NCBI RefSeq assembly: GCF_029407905.1
Contig: NC_073634.1
Span: forward strand, 24,069,501 to 24,133,500
Length of the DNA stretch: 64,000 nt
Origin: Bubalus kerabau
Lineage: Eukaryota; Chordata; Mammalia; Artiodactyla; Bovidae
Direction of reading: 5' to 3'
The position numbers were made by a program, and so were the translations under genes. Positions within the stretch are counted from its first letter, which is position 1; every line of letters starts with the position of its first letter. Of this stretch, positions 33,090 through 46,400 are shown piece after piece. The notes below the pieces were generated by a model. It was not told the DNA's origin and did no database searches. It worked only from the letters and a program-made list of their open reading frames with translations.

Positions 33090-34505
33090 GCATCGCTTCT
33101 AACTTATTTGGACATAATTTTAGAGTTACAGAAAATACGCGAGAACAGGACAAAGAACTGTCCTGTATCCTTTATCCAGCAAATGTTAACATCTTGCCAC
33201 ATTTGCATTTTCTGTGCATGTGTGTTCATGTTTCTTCCTGAACTGTTTGAGAATAAACTGTGGATACAATGGAAATGTGAGAACATTTTCTTAACCATGG
33301 TACAGTTATCAAAACTAATATTCATACAGTAATATAATTTAATACAGACATTATCTAGATTTTGCCTATTGCTCAATGTTCACTATATCAAAAAAAGACT
33401 TGTATTTGGATCATGTCCCTTTAGTTTCCTTTACTCTGGAGTAATTCCTCAATCTTTCTTTGACTTTCATGACATCGACATTTTTCAATATTGGCCAGTT
33501 ATTTTGTGCAATATCCCTCAATTTGGGTTTCTCTGTTTCCCAGTGATCCATATCGGTGTGCATTTTTGGGAAAGGAAGACCCTGGAGATGACAGTGGATT
33601 CTTCTCAGTGCATCAGGAGGCATACTGTGCTGATCTGGCCCATGTTTGTGACGTTAACCATGATCACTTGGTTAAGGTGGTGTCTGTCAGATTTTTCCAC
33701 TGTAAAATCACTTCTTTTTCTTTGTAATCAGAGGCATCTTCATACATACTTCTAAAAGCTTCATTGAGATATTAACATATAAAATTCATCCACCTCAAGG
33801 CATAATTCAGTGATTCTTTTATTTTGGTAAATTTAGTTGTGCAGCCATCATCACAATCTAATTTTTTAAAAAATTTCCATTGCCGCCACAAGACCCTCTG
33901 TCTCATTTGCAGTAGATTGCCATTCGTACTCTCCACCCCAGGCAAATCACTAATCTACTTTCTGTATCTATAGATTTGATTTTGGGGGGTATATTTCCTT
34001 TAAATGGAATCATACAACATATAGTCTGTGTCCGACTGGCTCCATTTAAATTTACTCTGGTTAGAGAACTAGATCCTGCATTCCAAAACTAAGACTGGAG
34101 TAGCCAAATAAAACATTTTTAAAAAATAACTTTACTCACTTGTATAATATTTAAGACTATATCTATTGTGTTGATGAACCACAACTTATTAAAATATTCC
34201 CCTAAATCTTGAATTTGATCTCCATGTTGTAGCATATATCAGTGGCTTCTTTTTATTACTGAATAATATTCCATTGTGAATATACTTACATTTTGCTTAA
34301 TGGATATTTGGACTGTTTCCAGTTTGGGGCAATTATGAATAACATTGCTGTGAACATTTGGGGCAAGTCTTTGTGTGGGCATATATTTTCATATTTCTTG
34401 GGTGAAATACCTAGGAGTGGAGTTGCTAGGTTACATGACAACTAACATTTTAGGAGACTGTCACACTATTTTCCAACGTGGCTACGCCATTTTACATTCT
34501 ATAGT
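33090..34505 (-). mobile_element. Old L1M 3' UTR relic (split by a CHR fragment)
   Basis: Minus-strand L1M pieces: 33115-33560 (gttaacatcttgccacattt; 'atttgggtttctctgtttcc'), 33745-34050 and 34190-34505 (attccattgtgaatatactt; 'ctaggagtggagttgctagg'). A short CHR-like fragment at 34065-34125 (gagaactagatcctgcattc) interrupts it. No coding potential. Confidence 0.6.
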
Positions 34506-35597
34506 ACCTGATTAAAATAAATTGGTTATATTGAAATTATGAGTATAAATGTGAGAGGAATTTCTGTAACCCCAGTATGGGTTTCAAATTAGCCATGTAG
34601 CACATATTAGTTATAAAATGGACAATCGGCCTTCTTGTTAACTAATCAGATTGCATGCTTCGATTAATCCAGTCTTAGCCATGCTTATTGTAGAAAAGGA
34701 TGGTATAAAGATTTATGGGCTAGAAATAATGGGGACAGCTGAAGTTTAAATGGGAAAGAGCACAGGTGAATTTCAGAGACAGAAGAGTGGCATTAAGAGA
34801 AATGTCTAATTACAAGTTGTTTTATGCTGGGTCTATAATTAGTGGATTAGTTCCCTCGCATGGGTAGTCCCTTGGTGCCCATGGTATAGCACGGCCTCTG
34901 ACTGTACATCTGTCTTTTAAAGTACACAACACATTTTTGACATTCAGTCTGGTCATCTTACTAATAATCACGTCCTAAAACAAAACTGATTTTTTTTTTT
35001 TCTGGTTCAAACTATGGGAGGTGGATTACTGAACATAGAAATTATAGTTCTGGTTAGGCTTCATGTTAGATTTAAACATTTTACAATCATAGACCTGTAG
35101 TGCTGTATACTCCCATCCCCCCTTTTATTAACCCAATTTGTGTTTTACCGTATTGGCCAAAGTCTACTAGATTGGACTCTGTTCAAATAATAGAAAGATA
35201 AGGGTGCATGTGTTCATGTTTTAAACACCTTAATATGGACCTAAGTACGAAAACTTAACTTTGCAGTGGAGAGTGTTAGCAGTGTTAGTATCACATACAA
35301 TTATATTAACTATAACATTTTCAAAAAGCATGTCTTGACTTTTCACATTTTCAAAATAAATGACTTAAAAAAATTTTTTATGGTAGAACATCTTTTCAAA
35401 GGAAAAGTATCCCTACCTATCTGTGCATGACTTTGCCATTCTTACATACATTTACCTCACTTTCTCAAGTACTGTGTATTTTTAGTAAAATGATATACTC
35501 TTAAGCTCCTAGTCACACAGTGCATGTTTATTAAAGTTGATTTGGCAGAGATTTTGCTTTCGGTTAGTCCAAGTATATTTATATTTTAAAAGACAAA
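34506..35597. other. Intergenic, nothing recognised
   Basis: AT-rich convergent intergenic DNA between GEMIN6 and DHX57. No exon or classifiable repeat seen. Confidence 0.4.
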
Positions 35598-35611
35598 TAT
35601 GGGCATACTTT

Positions 35612-35740
35612 TGGAGAAGGAAATGGCAACCCACTCCAGTGTTCTTGCCTGGAGAATCCCATGGATGGAGAAGCCTAGTAGGTTGCAGTCCATGGGGTCG
35701 CACAGAGTCAGACATGACTGAAGCGACTTAGTAGTAGTAG
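35612..35740 (+). mobile_element. BovA SINE monomer with 14-bp TSD
   Basis: Plus-strand single BovA unit ending in a (gta)n tail (agtagtagtag at 35729). A perfect duplication, tatgggcatacttt, lies at 35598-35611 and 35741-35754. Confidence 0.93.
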
Positions 35741-35864
35741 TATGGGCATACTTTATATCTGACTAATAACTAATAGACTTTATAAGCAGTTACCTATCTC
35801 ATGTTGTTTAGAATGGTTTTCTTTACCTTGGCACTGGCAATTTGAATGGGTGATTTTTTGTTGT

Positions 35865-36025
35865 TGTTGTTCAGGTGTCCTGTGCATGTAGGATATTTAG
35901 CAGCATCCTTGGCTTCTAACCACTAATTGCCAAGGATACTCTTTCCCCCTTCATATGTGACATCTCCAAATATTGCCAGGTGTCCCCTGGTGAGCAAAAT
36001 TGCCCTAAGTTGAGAACCACAGATT
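35865..36025 (-). mobile_element. MER20-type hAT DNA transposon
   Basis: Matches the MER20 layout: aggatatttagcagcatcct at 35890 and gccaggtgtcccctggtgag at 35976, ending in gttgagaaccac, the terminal inverted repeat of this family. Confidence 0.7.
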
Positions 36026-38719
36026 TTAATATAAAAACTACATTTTCTTCCATGAGGAAACTTCTTTCGTTTTGTACATATATTTGTTATAATTAATCAA
36101 TCTCTCTGGACAAATAAAGTCTTACAACAGAAGTATCTGTTAACCTTTCATTTTTTTTTTCCTGTTAACCTTTCAAACTACACATTTGAAACCCAAGAAT
36201 GGAATGAGACAAAACTTATTAAAAGCAGAAGTAAATGAATTAAATGAGTAATTTACTCATTTACTCATGAAGTAAATGAGTCTTTTTGGTTAAGTTAGCT
36301 TGTCTTTTAATTGTTGTAGAAAAAACAGGCAAGGATAGTTTCTTGATTAAAATCATTGAACATTAACTCCTTCAGATCATTTTTGGTAACAGCTAGGTTG
36401 GAGGGAGGCAGCAGGAACTTCATTTTCTATACATAAGGAATAATTTTTAAAAACTTCACTGTTTTGAAGTGCTTCTGTTGAAATATTAATTATTATATAC
36501 TTTACCATTTTAAGCAATATTGTAACATGTCAGGGCCACCATCCTAAATACCGCTTCTCATTGTTTGGTAGTTATGGGATTGGGCTGAATTTCCAAAGCC
36601 ACCCCTGAGTGGTTGCTTTTCCAAACAAACCCTTCTTATGCTGGCTTTTGCTGCCATTTGTTTCTTTCCTAAAACACTGAAATAGAGTTGAAAAAACCCA
36701 GTCCATTGATTCCAAGGCGTCCTCTTCCCAGCTATCTCACTGGGGCGCTGTTTTCTGGCTTGTTTACCAGGCAGCTGGTTAGAACTGATTTGGGAGTAGA
36801 GCTGGGTGGCTCAAGTCGGGCATGGATGGGGCAAAGAGGCCAAACTGGGAAAAAGTTCAAATTTGGGCTGCTGTCCCGTGTATTTATGAAACATTGATTG
36901 TACTCTTTCCTAATGATTCACACACAAAGCTTCAGTTCCCCAAAAGAACTCTTTTTCTGCTCTTTGATGCAACAAATTATGAAAACAGATTTTAAAGCAC
37001 CTTAAGGATCAGTGATTGGCTGCAAGTCATATTTAAGACCAGTCTTTGATAAACCTTTTGAGTGGTAACTTAGAAATGGCAAGAAAAAGCTTGTCCATGT
37101 TAATGACCCACTGTGGTTAACTGTTCACTGTCATTGCAGTTTTAGACATGGAAGAAGCCTGTCACTCTAGAAGGATCTGAAACTATTGCAGTGATAAAAA
37201 ATTGTACTCATTGTTTAAGGCACTCCGTACCATGGCACTCAAATACTGACTGACACAGATTCACAATCAAGCTCTAATTTCTGAAAACAATATAGCTCAC
37301 CTTGTACATATTAAGCAAATATCTCCCTGCATTTGGGGGAAAATAAACCCTAGGAATTATGCTTAATTCTAGCATGATTTAGGAGGAAAGAGGCAGCCTC
37401 TGCCTAGGCTTGTTCAGGCATAATATGGCAGTGTGACCATACTCTCCTGTCCCTGGGAACCCCCAGGAATCCATTATTTATGTAGCAAGTGAGTGACACC
37501 CACAAGACACCCTCAGAGTGTGAAGCCCAAGCTCACCAGCTCTCAGTCCAGCAACTGAGACCACAACAGAGTGCTGTCCCCTTAGAGCCAGCCTGGGCTG
37601 CATCTGAAAACCACCCCTCAGTCCCAATTTGCTTACATTTGCTGTATTTCAATTTTACAAAGTACTTTGGTTCCTGACTAGGGTTCTTGGCCTCCTTAAT
37701 CAGCAGAAGTTGACAAAAGGCCAGACTTGGGCGAGGCTTTTGGGGGCTCCTACTGCAGCAGGCGGTAACAGAAACAAGTGGGCTCCCATGCTCACTCCCT
37801 GAGGAGGGGAGCACTGGTTCCTTAAACAGGGCGAGGGCAGGGGTGGATGCAGGGGTTAGGCCAGAGGGATGGCGAAGGTGGTCTGCCCACACCCTTGGCA
37901 GTGCTGTGTGGGTTTTTGCTCTTGTTCCCAAGTTGCCCCACTGCCCATTTAGGCAGTTATTTTTAGTCCCTTACATATATATATTTTTTGTTACTTTGTT
38001 GCTCCAGGAGAGGTTTGCCCAGGTGCAAGCACTGCAGCAAAGAGCCCCAGACCCCAGCCTATCTCACTTTCATAAGGTCTTATTTTATGACAACCTCTCA
38101 GGGACACAGTCACACCATTGCCTAGAAATAGAAAAAATTTTCATGCCTACAGATCCACAGTCTGCATGCTTTGATATAGTAAACTGCTCAGATAACAGAA
38201 CGGGGAGGATAAAGACTAAAGTTCATTACTTCTCAGGGAGTTTGAGTTGTAACATTCAGATATGGAACTCCAGAAGGAAGAAGACAAAGCTAATGTTTTA
38301 TCAACCTGACCACCTCCCTAAGTGTTGAGCTATTTTCATTTCCTGAGAACTTCCCAGTTACATATTGGACAAAACAGCAGTGTGGGCTAATTTTGTAGCG
38401 AGAACTTCATTTAATGTTGTTCCCTAACTAGATTCCTGTAAAACGAGTATTTGAGAAATCATTTACAGACTTCTCCATAAAATTAATGTTAAAAGCTGAC
38501 CATCTTACTAGTGCTTGGAAATCCACTTTCACCTTGAAATACTACTGCATTCTGACTTGAATCACAAAGAAAGAATCCAATTTTATTTATTTCAAAATTA
38601 CAATGATGAGCTTAAGAAATTTAGTTAGGGGTGAGGATTTTCTTATGAATGCCTTCAGTCAAGGCTTTCCAAACTTTTTCAGTCTGGCACATCTAGAGAT
38701 TGATAGGATTTATGTTTTT
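36026..38719. other. Convergent intergenic DNA, no gene supported
   Basis: About 2.7 kb with no recognised repeat or conserved exon. The longest open frame is 161 codons at 37843-38328 (+); I find no motif, splice context or family match in it. It could be unique intergenic sequence or distal downstream flank of DHX57. Confidence 0.4.
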
Positions 38720-39045
38720 TTTTAATTGATATAGTTAATTTAAAATATTTCAAAGGTACAGCAAAGTGATTCAGTTATACATATATTGAATATACTTTTT
38801 CATTCTTTTTATTATAAGATATTGAATATAATTCCCTGTGCCATACAGCAGTTCCTTGTTAACCTATTTTATACATAGTAGTATTTACATGTTAATCCCA
38901 AACTCTTTTCTTTCCCATCTCTCTACTTCCCACCCTGCCATACCCTTTGATAACCATGTTTTCTATGCCTGTGAGTCTGTTTTGTAAATAAGTTTGTTTG
39001 AATCACTTATTTTTTTTTTTAGATTATACATAAGTGATATCATAT
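38720..39045 (-). mobile_element. Cetartiodactyl L1 3' end
   Basis: Minus-strand L1 3' UTR: T-run and aattgatatagttaatttaa at 38723, then gtacagcaaagtgattcagt at 38757 and gccatacagcagttccttgt at 38841. 5'-truncated near 39045. Confidence 0.75.
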
Positions 39046-39047
39046 AC

Positions 39048-39205
39048 GCTAGGGGCCCCTAACCTCCAGGATTTAATGCTTGATGATCTAAGGTGGGGCT
39101 GATACGCTTGAATCATCCCCAAACCATTCCCCCCTACTCGAGTCCATGGAAAAACTGTCTTCCATCAAACTAGTCCCTAATGCCAAAAAGGTCGGGGACC
39201 ACTGA
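39048..39205. mobile_element. Non-autonomous DNA transposon with inverted termini
   Basis: The left end ggggcccctaacctcc and right end aaaaggtcggggaccact are near inverted repeats. The internal block aatgcttgatgatctaaggt matches a common mammalian MER-class element. Family name not assigned. Confidence 0.55.
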
Positions 39206-40335
39206 TATATGTGACCATTTGGACAGTCTAGAAGGTTTCCTGGAAACTTAAAATAATAGCTTGAAAGGTGAACATCCTTCACTGAGGTGCTTTTGTTGAG
39301 TTAGTGCGAATTCTGTCTGTAGTGGGAAACCTGTAGTAACTCTCTACCTGAGGGCTACACATACAAGAGTACGTCTTCCACTCATTTTTCTGGAATTCTT
39401 CTTGGACGCTGAAAACTATCTAGCCAAGGTAAATGTATTCATATTTTTTTTTCAAAATGTGAGTGCCACATTAACCTAAGTGGTGACTGAAAATAAGCAC
39501 TCTCATAGAAGGTATTTTTATGGCTGTAAATCTGACACTAGCATGGCAACTTTCTCCATGAACCTGAACCATGCCAACTATGTTCTGAGAATACCATTAA
39601 AATTCCCCTTCAGGTAATGTGAAATGTGGCCCTTAGATCCGGGCGAGTTCAAAAGACAGAGGAAGACTCATAAATGGAAAACCCAAAAGAGAATGAAAAC
39701 ACCCAGGTTGTTCTGCTTTTAAGAATAAGAGTGTTACTGATAAAACCAGCTCACATTTTAATAACAAATAAGAACTCAACTTTTTTTAAGCTGAATTTTA
39801 ATGAGTAAAAATAAACCCCTCACAAATGAAGTTTACATAATGACCTATGGCTGAAAATGAAGTTTTAATTTTTCTTGCTCACATGAGTTTTTCCCTTCTC
39901 TGTTCTGATTTCTCTCAGTTGAGCTTTTATGACAGAAAAAAAAAACTGGTATTTCTCCTCATGCCCCTCATCTCACTCTAATAAAAAGCAGAAAAACAGA
40001 GATTAAAACCACTGTATTAAACGTTCACTTTTGTGTTAGCAGATGAATTTCATTCATTCCAGGGCAGTCAGAGAGGAAAAAAAACAGGCAGGTTGGTTTT
40101 TAAGCTGTCTCACACTGACACTCCAAACTGTGCCAGGCAGGAGTGCCCACTGCTTGGTTAGCAACACTCAGTCTGGAAAACGTCCCTAAAGGCGTGTGTG
40201 GCTGCAGCTGACTCAGCAGAGCCTGCCCTGGGCTCCTTCCCCTGGCGGCCCCCACGCTGCAGCTGGATGGAGAAGCGCCGCTGTCGGTTCCCAGCTGAGC
40301 CAGCAGGGGAGGAGTGAGCACTCCGCGACAGGGCT
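39206..40335 (-). other. DHX57: Probable DHX57 3' UTR / downstream flank
   Basis: Region 3' of the DHX57 stop codon on the minus strand. No AATAAA (TTTATT on plus) occurs between about 39010 and 40335. ATTAAA-type signals (tttaat on plus) are at 39864-39869 and near 39795, which would give a 3' UTR of about 470-540 nt. The cleavage site is not established. Confidence 0.4.
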
Positions 40336-40479
40336 TCACTGTGTGGTGACGAGTTTCACAATCGTGCTGATGATCCGTGACCCTCGAGGACAGGTGCACA
40401 GGTCTATGCTTGGGTTTTTTATCTTATCCTGGAGGAGCTGGTCAAGTTCACAACGAAGTTCCTTTACTAATTCTGCCAC
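40336..40479 (-). CDS. DHX57: DHX57 last coding exon
   Basis: Acceptor cattttag precedes the exon on the minus strand. It starts in phase 0, encodes 47 residues (VAELVKELRCELDQLLQDKI to IVKLVTTQ) and ends with TGA at 40336-40338. This is the C-terminal end of the OB-fold region and tail. Confidence 0.95.
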   Translation of the reverse strand: MAELVKELRCELDQLLQDKIKNPSIDLCTCPRGSRIISTIVKLVTTQ

Positions 40480-43400
40480 CTAAAATGAAAGTTGCGATGT
40501 AAGCAGTGCTTGGACCACCAGGGGAGGAAAGGTGGTTAAAGGAAATTCTCCAGTTGTGATGACCATTGTTCTAGGTCTCTGCTATTAAATCCATGGGGGG
40601 AGAACGAAACACTTTTTTTCTTCCCTCTAAAAGTGCTTCTAAAGTTTCTTGATGCAATTATAGGTACATACAGCTCTGAAGTGTACACTGGGGACCATTA
40701 TAAAAAGGCTCCTCTGTCACATCTCACTTAAAGCAAAGATTAAATCCAGAAACAGCTTTTATGCAGTGTTCTGCATGTTAAAGCTTGGCCAACTTTTACA
40801 ATTAGCTCTGAGAGGAGAAGCAGGAAAATTGAGAATTAAAAATGGCGGACATTAAACCAAAAAAATCTCTCTAACTTTGGAATTTTTATGCTTTGGTTGG
40901 TGAGGAGGTAGGGTGGGAGATAGCACCACATTGCTTGTGCTGATGTAGTGGCACTGTGGACGTCTTGCCAACATCTGTCTGGCTCTTCCTCCACTGTGTG
41001 GCAACCTTGGAGTAGACACTCTGATCTAATCGGCTCATGCCATGCACCAGAGTGAATGGTTCAGGGGATCCAGGCCTTAGAGGCCATGACATTATTCAGC
41101 GACAGGAACCGGTTTAGAAGAAGAGGTGTGCTTTCAGGAAAGCAGCGTTCTGTCTCCACTTGTGGGCCATATGTGCTGCATGGACATGCAGGAGCTACAG
41201 CCATCCTATACCAGGGGCCAGCCAGGCTTTTGTCGTTAAGCAGTTGAATCAAACCAACCCTGCCTGGCCCTCCTGACCTGTACTGTCCCATGTGGCTAAT
41301 CTCATGACACATGAAATGTGCCTGGTCTTAACTGAGATATACTGTGACTATAAAATACACACCAGATTTTGAAGACTTAGTATGAAAAAGAATATAAAAA
41401 TCTCAATTTTTTACACTGATTACATGATATAATTAAAACTTTTAAATGTTTTATGCTATATAAAATATATTAAAATTGTGCTATATAAAATACATTAAAA
41501 TTAATTTCACCTATTTACTTTTTTTAAATGTGGCTACTAGAAAAATTCTTAGGTATGTGTCACGTATATTTTTCCTAGACAGTGCTGCTTTAGACTTTAA
41601 AAGGGAATTCACTGGTGTATTTTACTGTAATGTTTGAATTGGTGTTTCTGCCCCCTGCAATAGGAGATTAGAAGATTTCCAACAGATGCAAATATTAAAA
41701 TTTTTTCTTGAATATACGCTCCCTTAAATGTTTTTTAGAGACTCCATATACTGAATAATTTTGAGACCTGAAAATAAAAACATTTAGACCCATTATCTTT
41801 TTTTAAAGGTGGCTGTAGAATCAGGGTAATTTTTACTTCTGCTCACCCATGTTTTCTTTGAATTTATATTTCTATAACAGAAAGCTTCAATACCTCACTC
41901 ACAGCTTCTGTCCTTTCACACAACTGTCCCGGGCTTTCCCTCGCAGCGCACTTCTTCAGCTCTTACTACAGCTCCACCCCTGGCCTTACTTCAGCCTCAG
42001 TCTTGCTCAGTGTCCCCGGCACATGCATCATTCACTCTAACGCAGCTCTGCTGTCCTTGTTCCCTGAAGGAATGCCCTGTATTTCATATTATCAGAGCCC
42101 CTATCCCTTACCTGATGGGAAGCAGCTGCAAAGCGGATCCAACCATCATCCAAGGAAACAATAAACTCTCCCTTTTGGAGCTGCACATTCACTTGGCCTC
42201 CTCCAAACAAGACCAGTGGGTACACAGACACCATGCTGCAGTCTCGGATGAACACGCGACTAGTTTTGATCTTCTCGTGGTACACCAGGTAGGGACTGTC
42301 AAAGTGTCTGACCTGGAACATGACAGTGATGTCACTGGCGACATACGCAGAATCCCACCAGTCCCAGGGATTTACCTGTTACCTGTCCAGTGACTCCCCA
42401 GATGACCTTCAGCCTGTACCTTCCCCTGAGCGCTAGCCTTGTACTTGCAGCTGCCTATTGGATGTCTGCACCTGGACAGCTAAGAAGTATCTTGGACTTA
42501 TGTTCAAGGGAACTCTGTGTTTTCCCATGCTTGTCGGGTTCACTATCTCAGTAAGTGAGACTCCCATTCACCTAGATGCTCAAGCCCCAAATTTAGAAGC
42601 ATCCTTGATTGCTTTCTCTCCCTCACTCTATCTCTATCATCACTAAGTCCTGATGGTTCTATTTTCAAGGTACACAATGAACTCTCCACTTCTACAGCTA
42701 CCACCTCTTACAAACCATCATCTCATACAGACCACTGCAGGGGCTTCCTATGTACTTGCCCCTTTGCATCCTCAGTTTCTTTTCCATACAGTGGCCACAG
42801 TGATCTTTTAAAAACCAGTTAGGGCTCAAAACCCTCCAGAGATTTCCCAAGGATTAAAATCTCAGATCCTTACTGTGGATTACAAGGTCCCACATGTCCT
42901 GATCCCTGCCTGCTTGTCCCAGCTCTTCTGTCACCGCCGCCCCTGACCTTCCCCCTCATTTGCACTGGCTGCCTTCTTGCGTTTGCCAGAACACACCAAA
43001 TGCACTTTCATCTCATGGCCTTTGCACTTATTTCCCCGGCTTGGAAGGTTTTCTTCTTAGATACCTGCATGACTTGCCCTTTACTTCATTTAGGACCTGT
43101 CCAATTGTTTCTCCTCAGAGTTCTTCCCTTACCACACTATGTAAAACAGCCCCTCTTGGGAGGGGGAGGGGTAAATTAGGAATGTGAGATTAATAGATAC
43201 CACTGTATATAAAAGATAACAAGGATTTACTGTATAGCACAGGGAACTATAGTCAATATATGTAGTAACCTATAACAGAAATGAATCTGAAGCTATATAC
43301 CTGATTTACAACATTGTGTTAATTTCAACTATAGTTAAAAAAACAAAAACCCTCTCCTGTCACTCTCAATCTCTTATGGTTTTACTTTCTAACATCTGTT

Positions 43401-46400
43401 GTTCACCTGAGATTGTTGACTTATTTCTTGCCTGTCTTCCCCTCTAGAATGTAAGCTCCCTGACGGCAGAGACTATGTCTCCCTAGCTCATCAGCTGTCC
43501 TCCATGGCCTACAACGGTGCCTGGCACAGAGGGGGTGGCAGGTACTGACTGGATGCATGGATGACTTAGATTTACTGCAGAAATGCCATGGTAAACTCAG
43601 GATAGGAGTGGAGATAACTTGGGCCCCTGGTTGCTAAGTACACATGCAGTGGAGAGGGTAGATGATCTCCTAGTCCTCAGGCCCTTCTGAGCTTAAGGAG
43701 AGGTTTTTCATGCTTTGTTGACACTTCATTCAGTAGTTCCAGGGGTTGACCAGCCCTCACACTTCAAACTCTCTTCACTCTCTTTTCCTCCATCTCTTTA
43801 TCGAGATGAAGCTTTGTTGAACATCTGCCTTCATGCTGGCGACGCACTGTGCTAGACATTGAGAATGTGGAAATGAATAAAATTCAATTCCTGTCTTCAG
43901 GAATTTCAAAAGTCTATGAATGAGACATACCATAAACCATAAAAGAATGTGATAAATGCAACAGTAGAAAAACGCATACTATACAGTGGTGGAACAGGAG
44001 TAAGAAGCAACTTGGAGAGGAGCACTGGGCTTGAAGGATAAGTAGGAGCCTGCCGGGGAATGAGAATGCCACTCCAGGCACAGAGAACAGTTCGTCCTGT
44101 GTCATGGCACTGGGAGATACTGTCGGTAGTCTGGTGTGGCCTGGAGCATAAACAATGACAGCTGGGTTGGGGGAACATGGTCTAAGGGGCTAGATGTGAA
44201 AGGTTATAGGAGAGTTACAGTAGACTCCACGTACAAAGAGACTCCACAGATGAAGAGTTTTAAACAACAGCTGTATATTGTCACCCTGTTTATTTAACTT
44301 ATATGCAGAGTACATCATGAGAAATGCTGGACTGGAAGAAACACAAGCTGGAATCAAGATTGCCGGGAGAAATATCAATAACCTCAGATATGCAGATGAC
44401 ACCACCCTTATGGCAGAAAGTGAAGAGGAACTCAAAAGCCTCTTGATGAAAGTGAAAGAGGAGAGTGAAAAAGTTGGCTTAAAGCTCAACATTCAGAAAA
44501 CGAAGATCATGGCATCCGGTCCCACCACTTCATGGGAAATAGATGGGGAAACAGTGGAAACAGTGTCAGACTTTATTTTTCTGGGCTCCAAAATCACTGC
44601 AGATGGTGACTGCAGCCATGAAATTAAAAGATGCTTACTCCTTGGAAGGAAAGTTATGACCAACCTAGATAGCATATTCAAAAGTAGAGACATTACTTTG
44701 CCAACAAAGGTTCATCTAGTCAAGGCTATGGTTTTTCCTGTGGTCATGTATGGGTGTGAGAGTTGGACTGTGAAGAACGCTGAGCGCCGAAGAATTAATG
44801 CTTTTGAACTGTGGTGTTGGAGAAGACTCTTGAGAGTCCCTTGGACTGCAAGGAGATCCAACCAGTCCATTGTGAAGGAGATCAGCCCTGGGATTTCTTT
44901 GGAAGGAATGATGCTAAAGCTGAAACTCCAGTACTTTGGCCACCTCATGCGAAGAGTTGACTCATTGGAAAAGACTCTGATGCTGGGAGGGACTGGGGGC
45001 AGGAGGAGAAGGGGACGACAGAGGATGAGATGGCTGGATGGCATCACTGACTCGATGGACGTGAGTCTGGGTGAACTCCGGGAGTTGGTGATGGACAGGG
45101 AGACCTGGCTTGCTGCGGTTCATGGGGTCGCAAAGAGTCAGACACGACTGAGTGACTGAACTGAACTGATCTGATCTGATGACATGAACAAAGGTGTGTT
45201 TTGTAAAGGTGGGCTTCCCTGGTGGCTCAGACGGTAAAGAATCTGCCTGCAGTGCAGGAGACCTGGGGTTCAAAAGACCCCTGGGGAAGGGAATGGTAGC
45301 CTTCTCCAGTATTCTTGCCTGGAGAATTCCATGGACAGAGGAGCCTGGTGGGCTAAGAGCCTGCGGTCCAAGAGGCCGCAAAGAGGTGGACATGACTGAG
45401 TGACTAACACTCATGACATGATCAGAGATGTGCTTTGTAAAGGTGACTCTGGAAGCAGTAGTATAAAGGGCTAGAGAGCGAGCACCGGACGTAAGATTAG
45501 TACTTCAGGCAAGAGACAGATGTCTGGGGTCTGAACTGAGGAAATGGCAGCAGGGACAAGAGAAGTGGGCAAATCTGAGATATGTCAAAAAGGTGGAATT
45601 ACTGGGACCTGGTGACCAATCAGATTAGCATCAGGAGAAAAGAAGCAGGGTTTCTGTGACTCCAGGGTTCTGATTTGGTTCCATTTCACCAAGAGAGGGA
45701 ACAGAGAGCAGTGAATTCAGAGATAATGAGTTTGGTTTTTCAGCTTTTGAGTTTGAGGTGACAAGAAGGCACCCAGATGGTGATTTCTAGCAAGAACTCA
45801 GAGAAGAAACCAAGGATGAGAGAGATCTGGAGTCTGTGTCAACATGTAGGTGGCAGCTGGTGTGCTCTGGTGGTTCAGGAAGATTATGTGCCCTGCAGTA
45901 AGAACATGAGGACAGGGACAGAACCATGATTTCAGAGCAAGGGAGGGGAATCTAGTAAAGGAGCTAGAAGGGGATGATCAGAGAGACAGAAGTGACACTT
46001 CAGAAGCAAAAAACATTAAAGATAGTCTCAAGGCAGGGAGGCCAGCAGCGTCATATACTACATGAGTCAAGAATGACGAGAAGCTGGAAATTTGTTCCCA
46101 AGATTTGACAACTTGCAAGTTATTCACGACTTCTGATGAATTTAGTGGAGTGATGGGAGCAGAAGGCGCCCAGCAAGAGGCTGAAGGAAGAGTGAGAGCT
46201 GAGAAGCCTGGATCAGAGAATAGGTCAAGGCTTCTTAAGGCACAGATAGAGGCAAAGGATTACATCATGACATTTTAAGTCACTTCTGCAAAGAAACAAT
46301 TTTGTATCTGAAAGCAGGCTTAATAGTTCAATTTCCAGCACATCTGTGCTTATTCAACCTTCTCCAAGTCAGCACCTAAGGACAGCAAGTGATAGAACAA

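Larger units (their letters stand above)
43960..46250 (-). mobile_element. L2 LINE fragments, antisense, split by BovB and Bov-tA
   Basis: Minus-strand L2 at about 43960-44260 (aatgccactccaggcacaga) and again at 45446-46250 (tactgggacctggtgaccaa; 'gcttttgagtttgaggtgac'). The BovB at 44268 and the Bov-tA at 45212 interrupt it. It lies in inverted orientation to the L2 at 42600-43570. Both are in the same DHX57 intron. Confidence 0.6.

Noticed and set aside
37843..38328. 161-codon open frame (+) between GEMIN6 and DHX57
   Set aside because: No recognisable domain, no splice or promoter context, low-complexity hydrophobic patch from a simple TA run. Length is within chance for a 64-kb window.
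40890..41310. Relatively GC-rich patch with short frames on both strands, possible processed pseudogene
   Set aside because: I could not match any frame to a known protein and the frames do not join. Left unassigned within the DHX57 intron.
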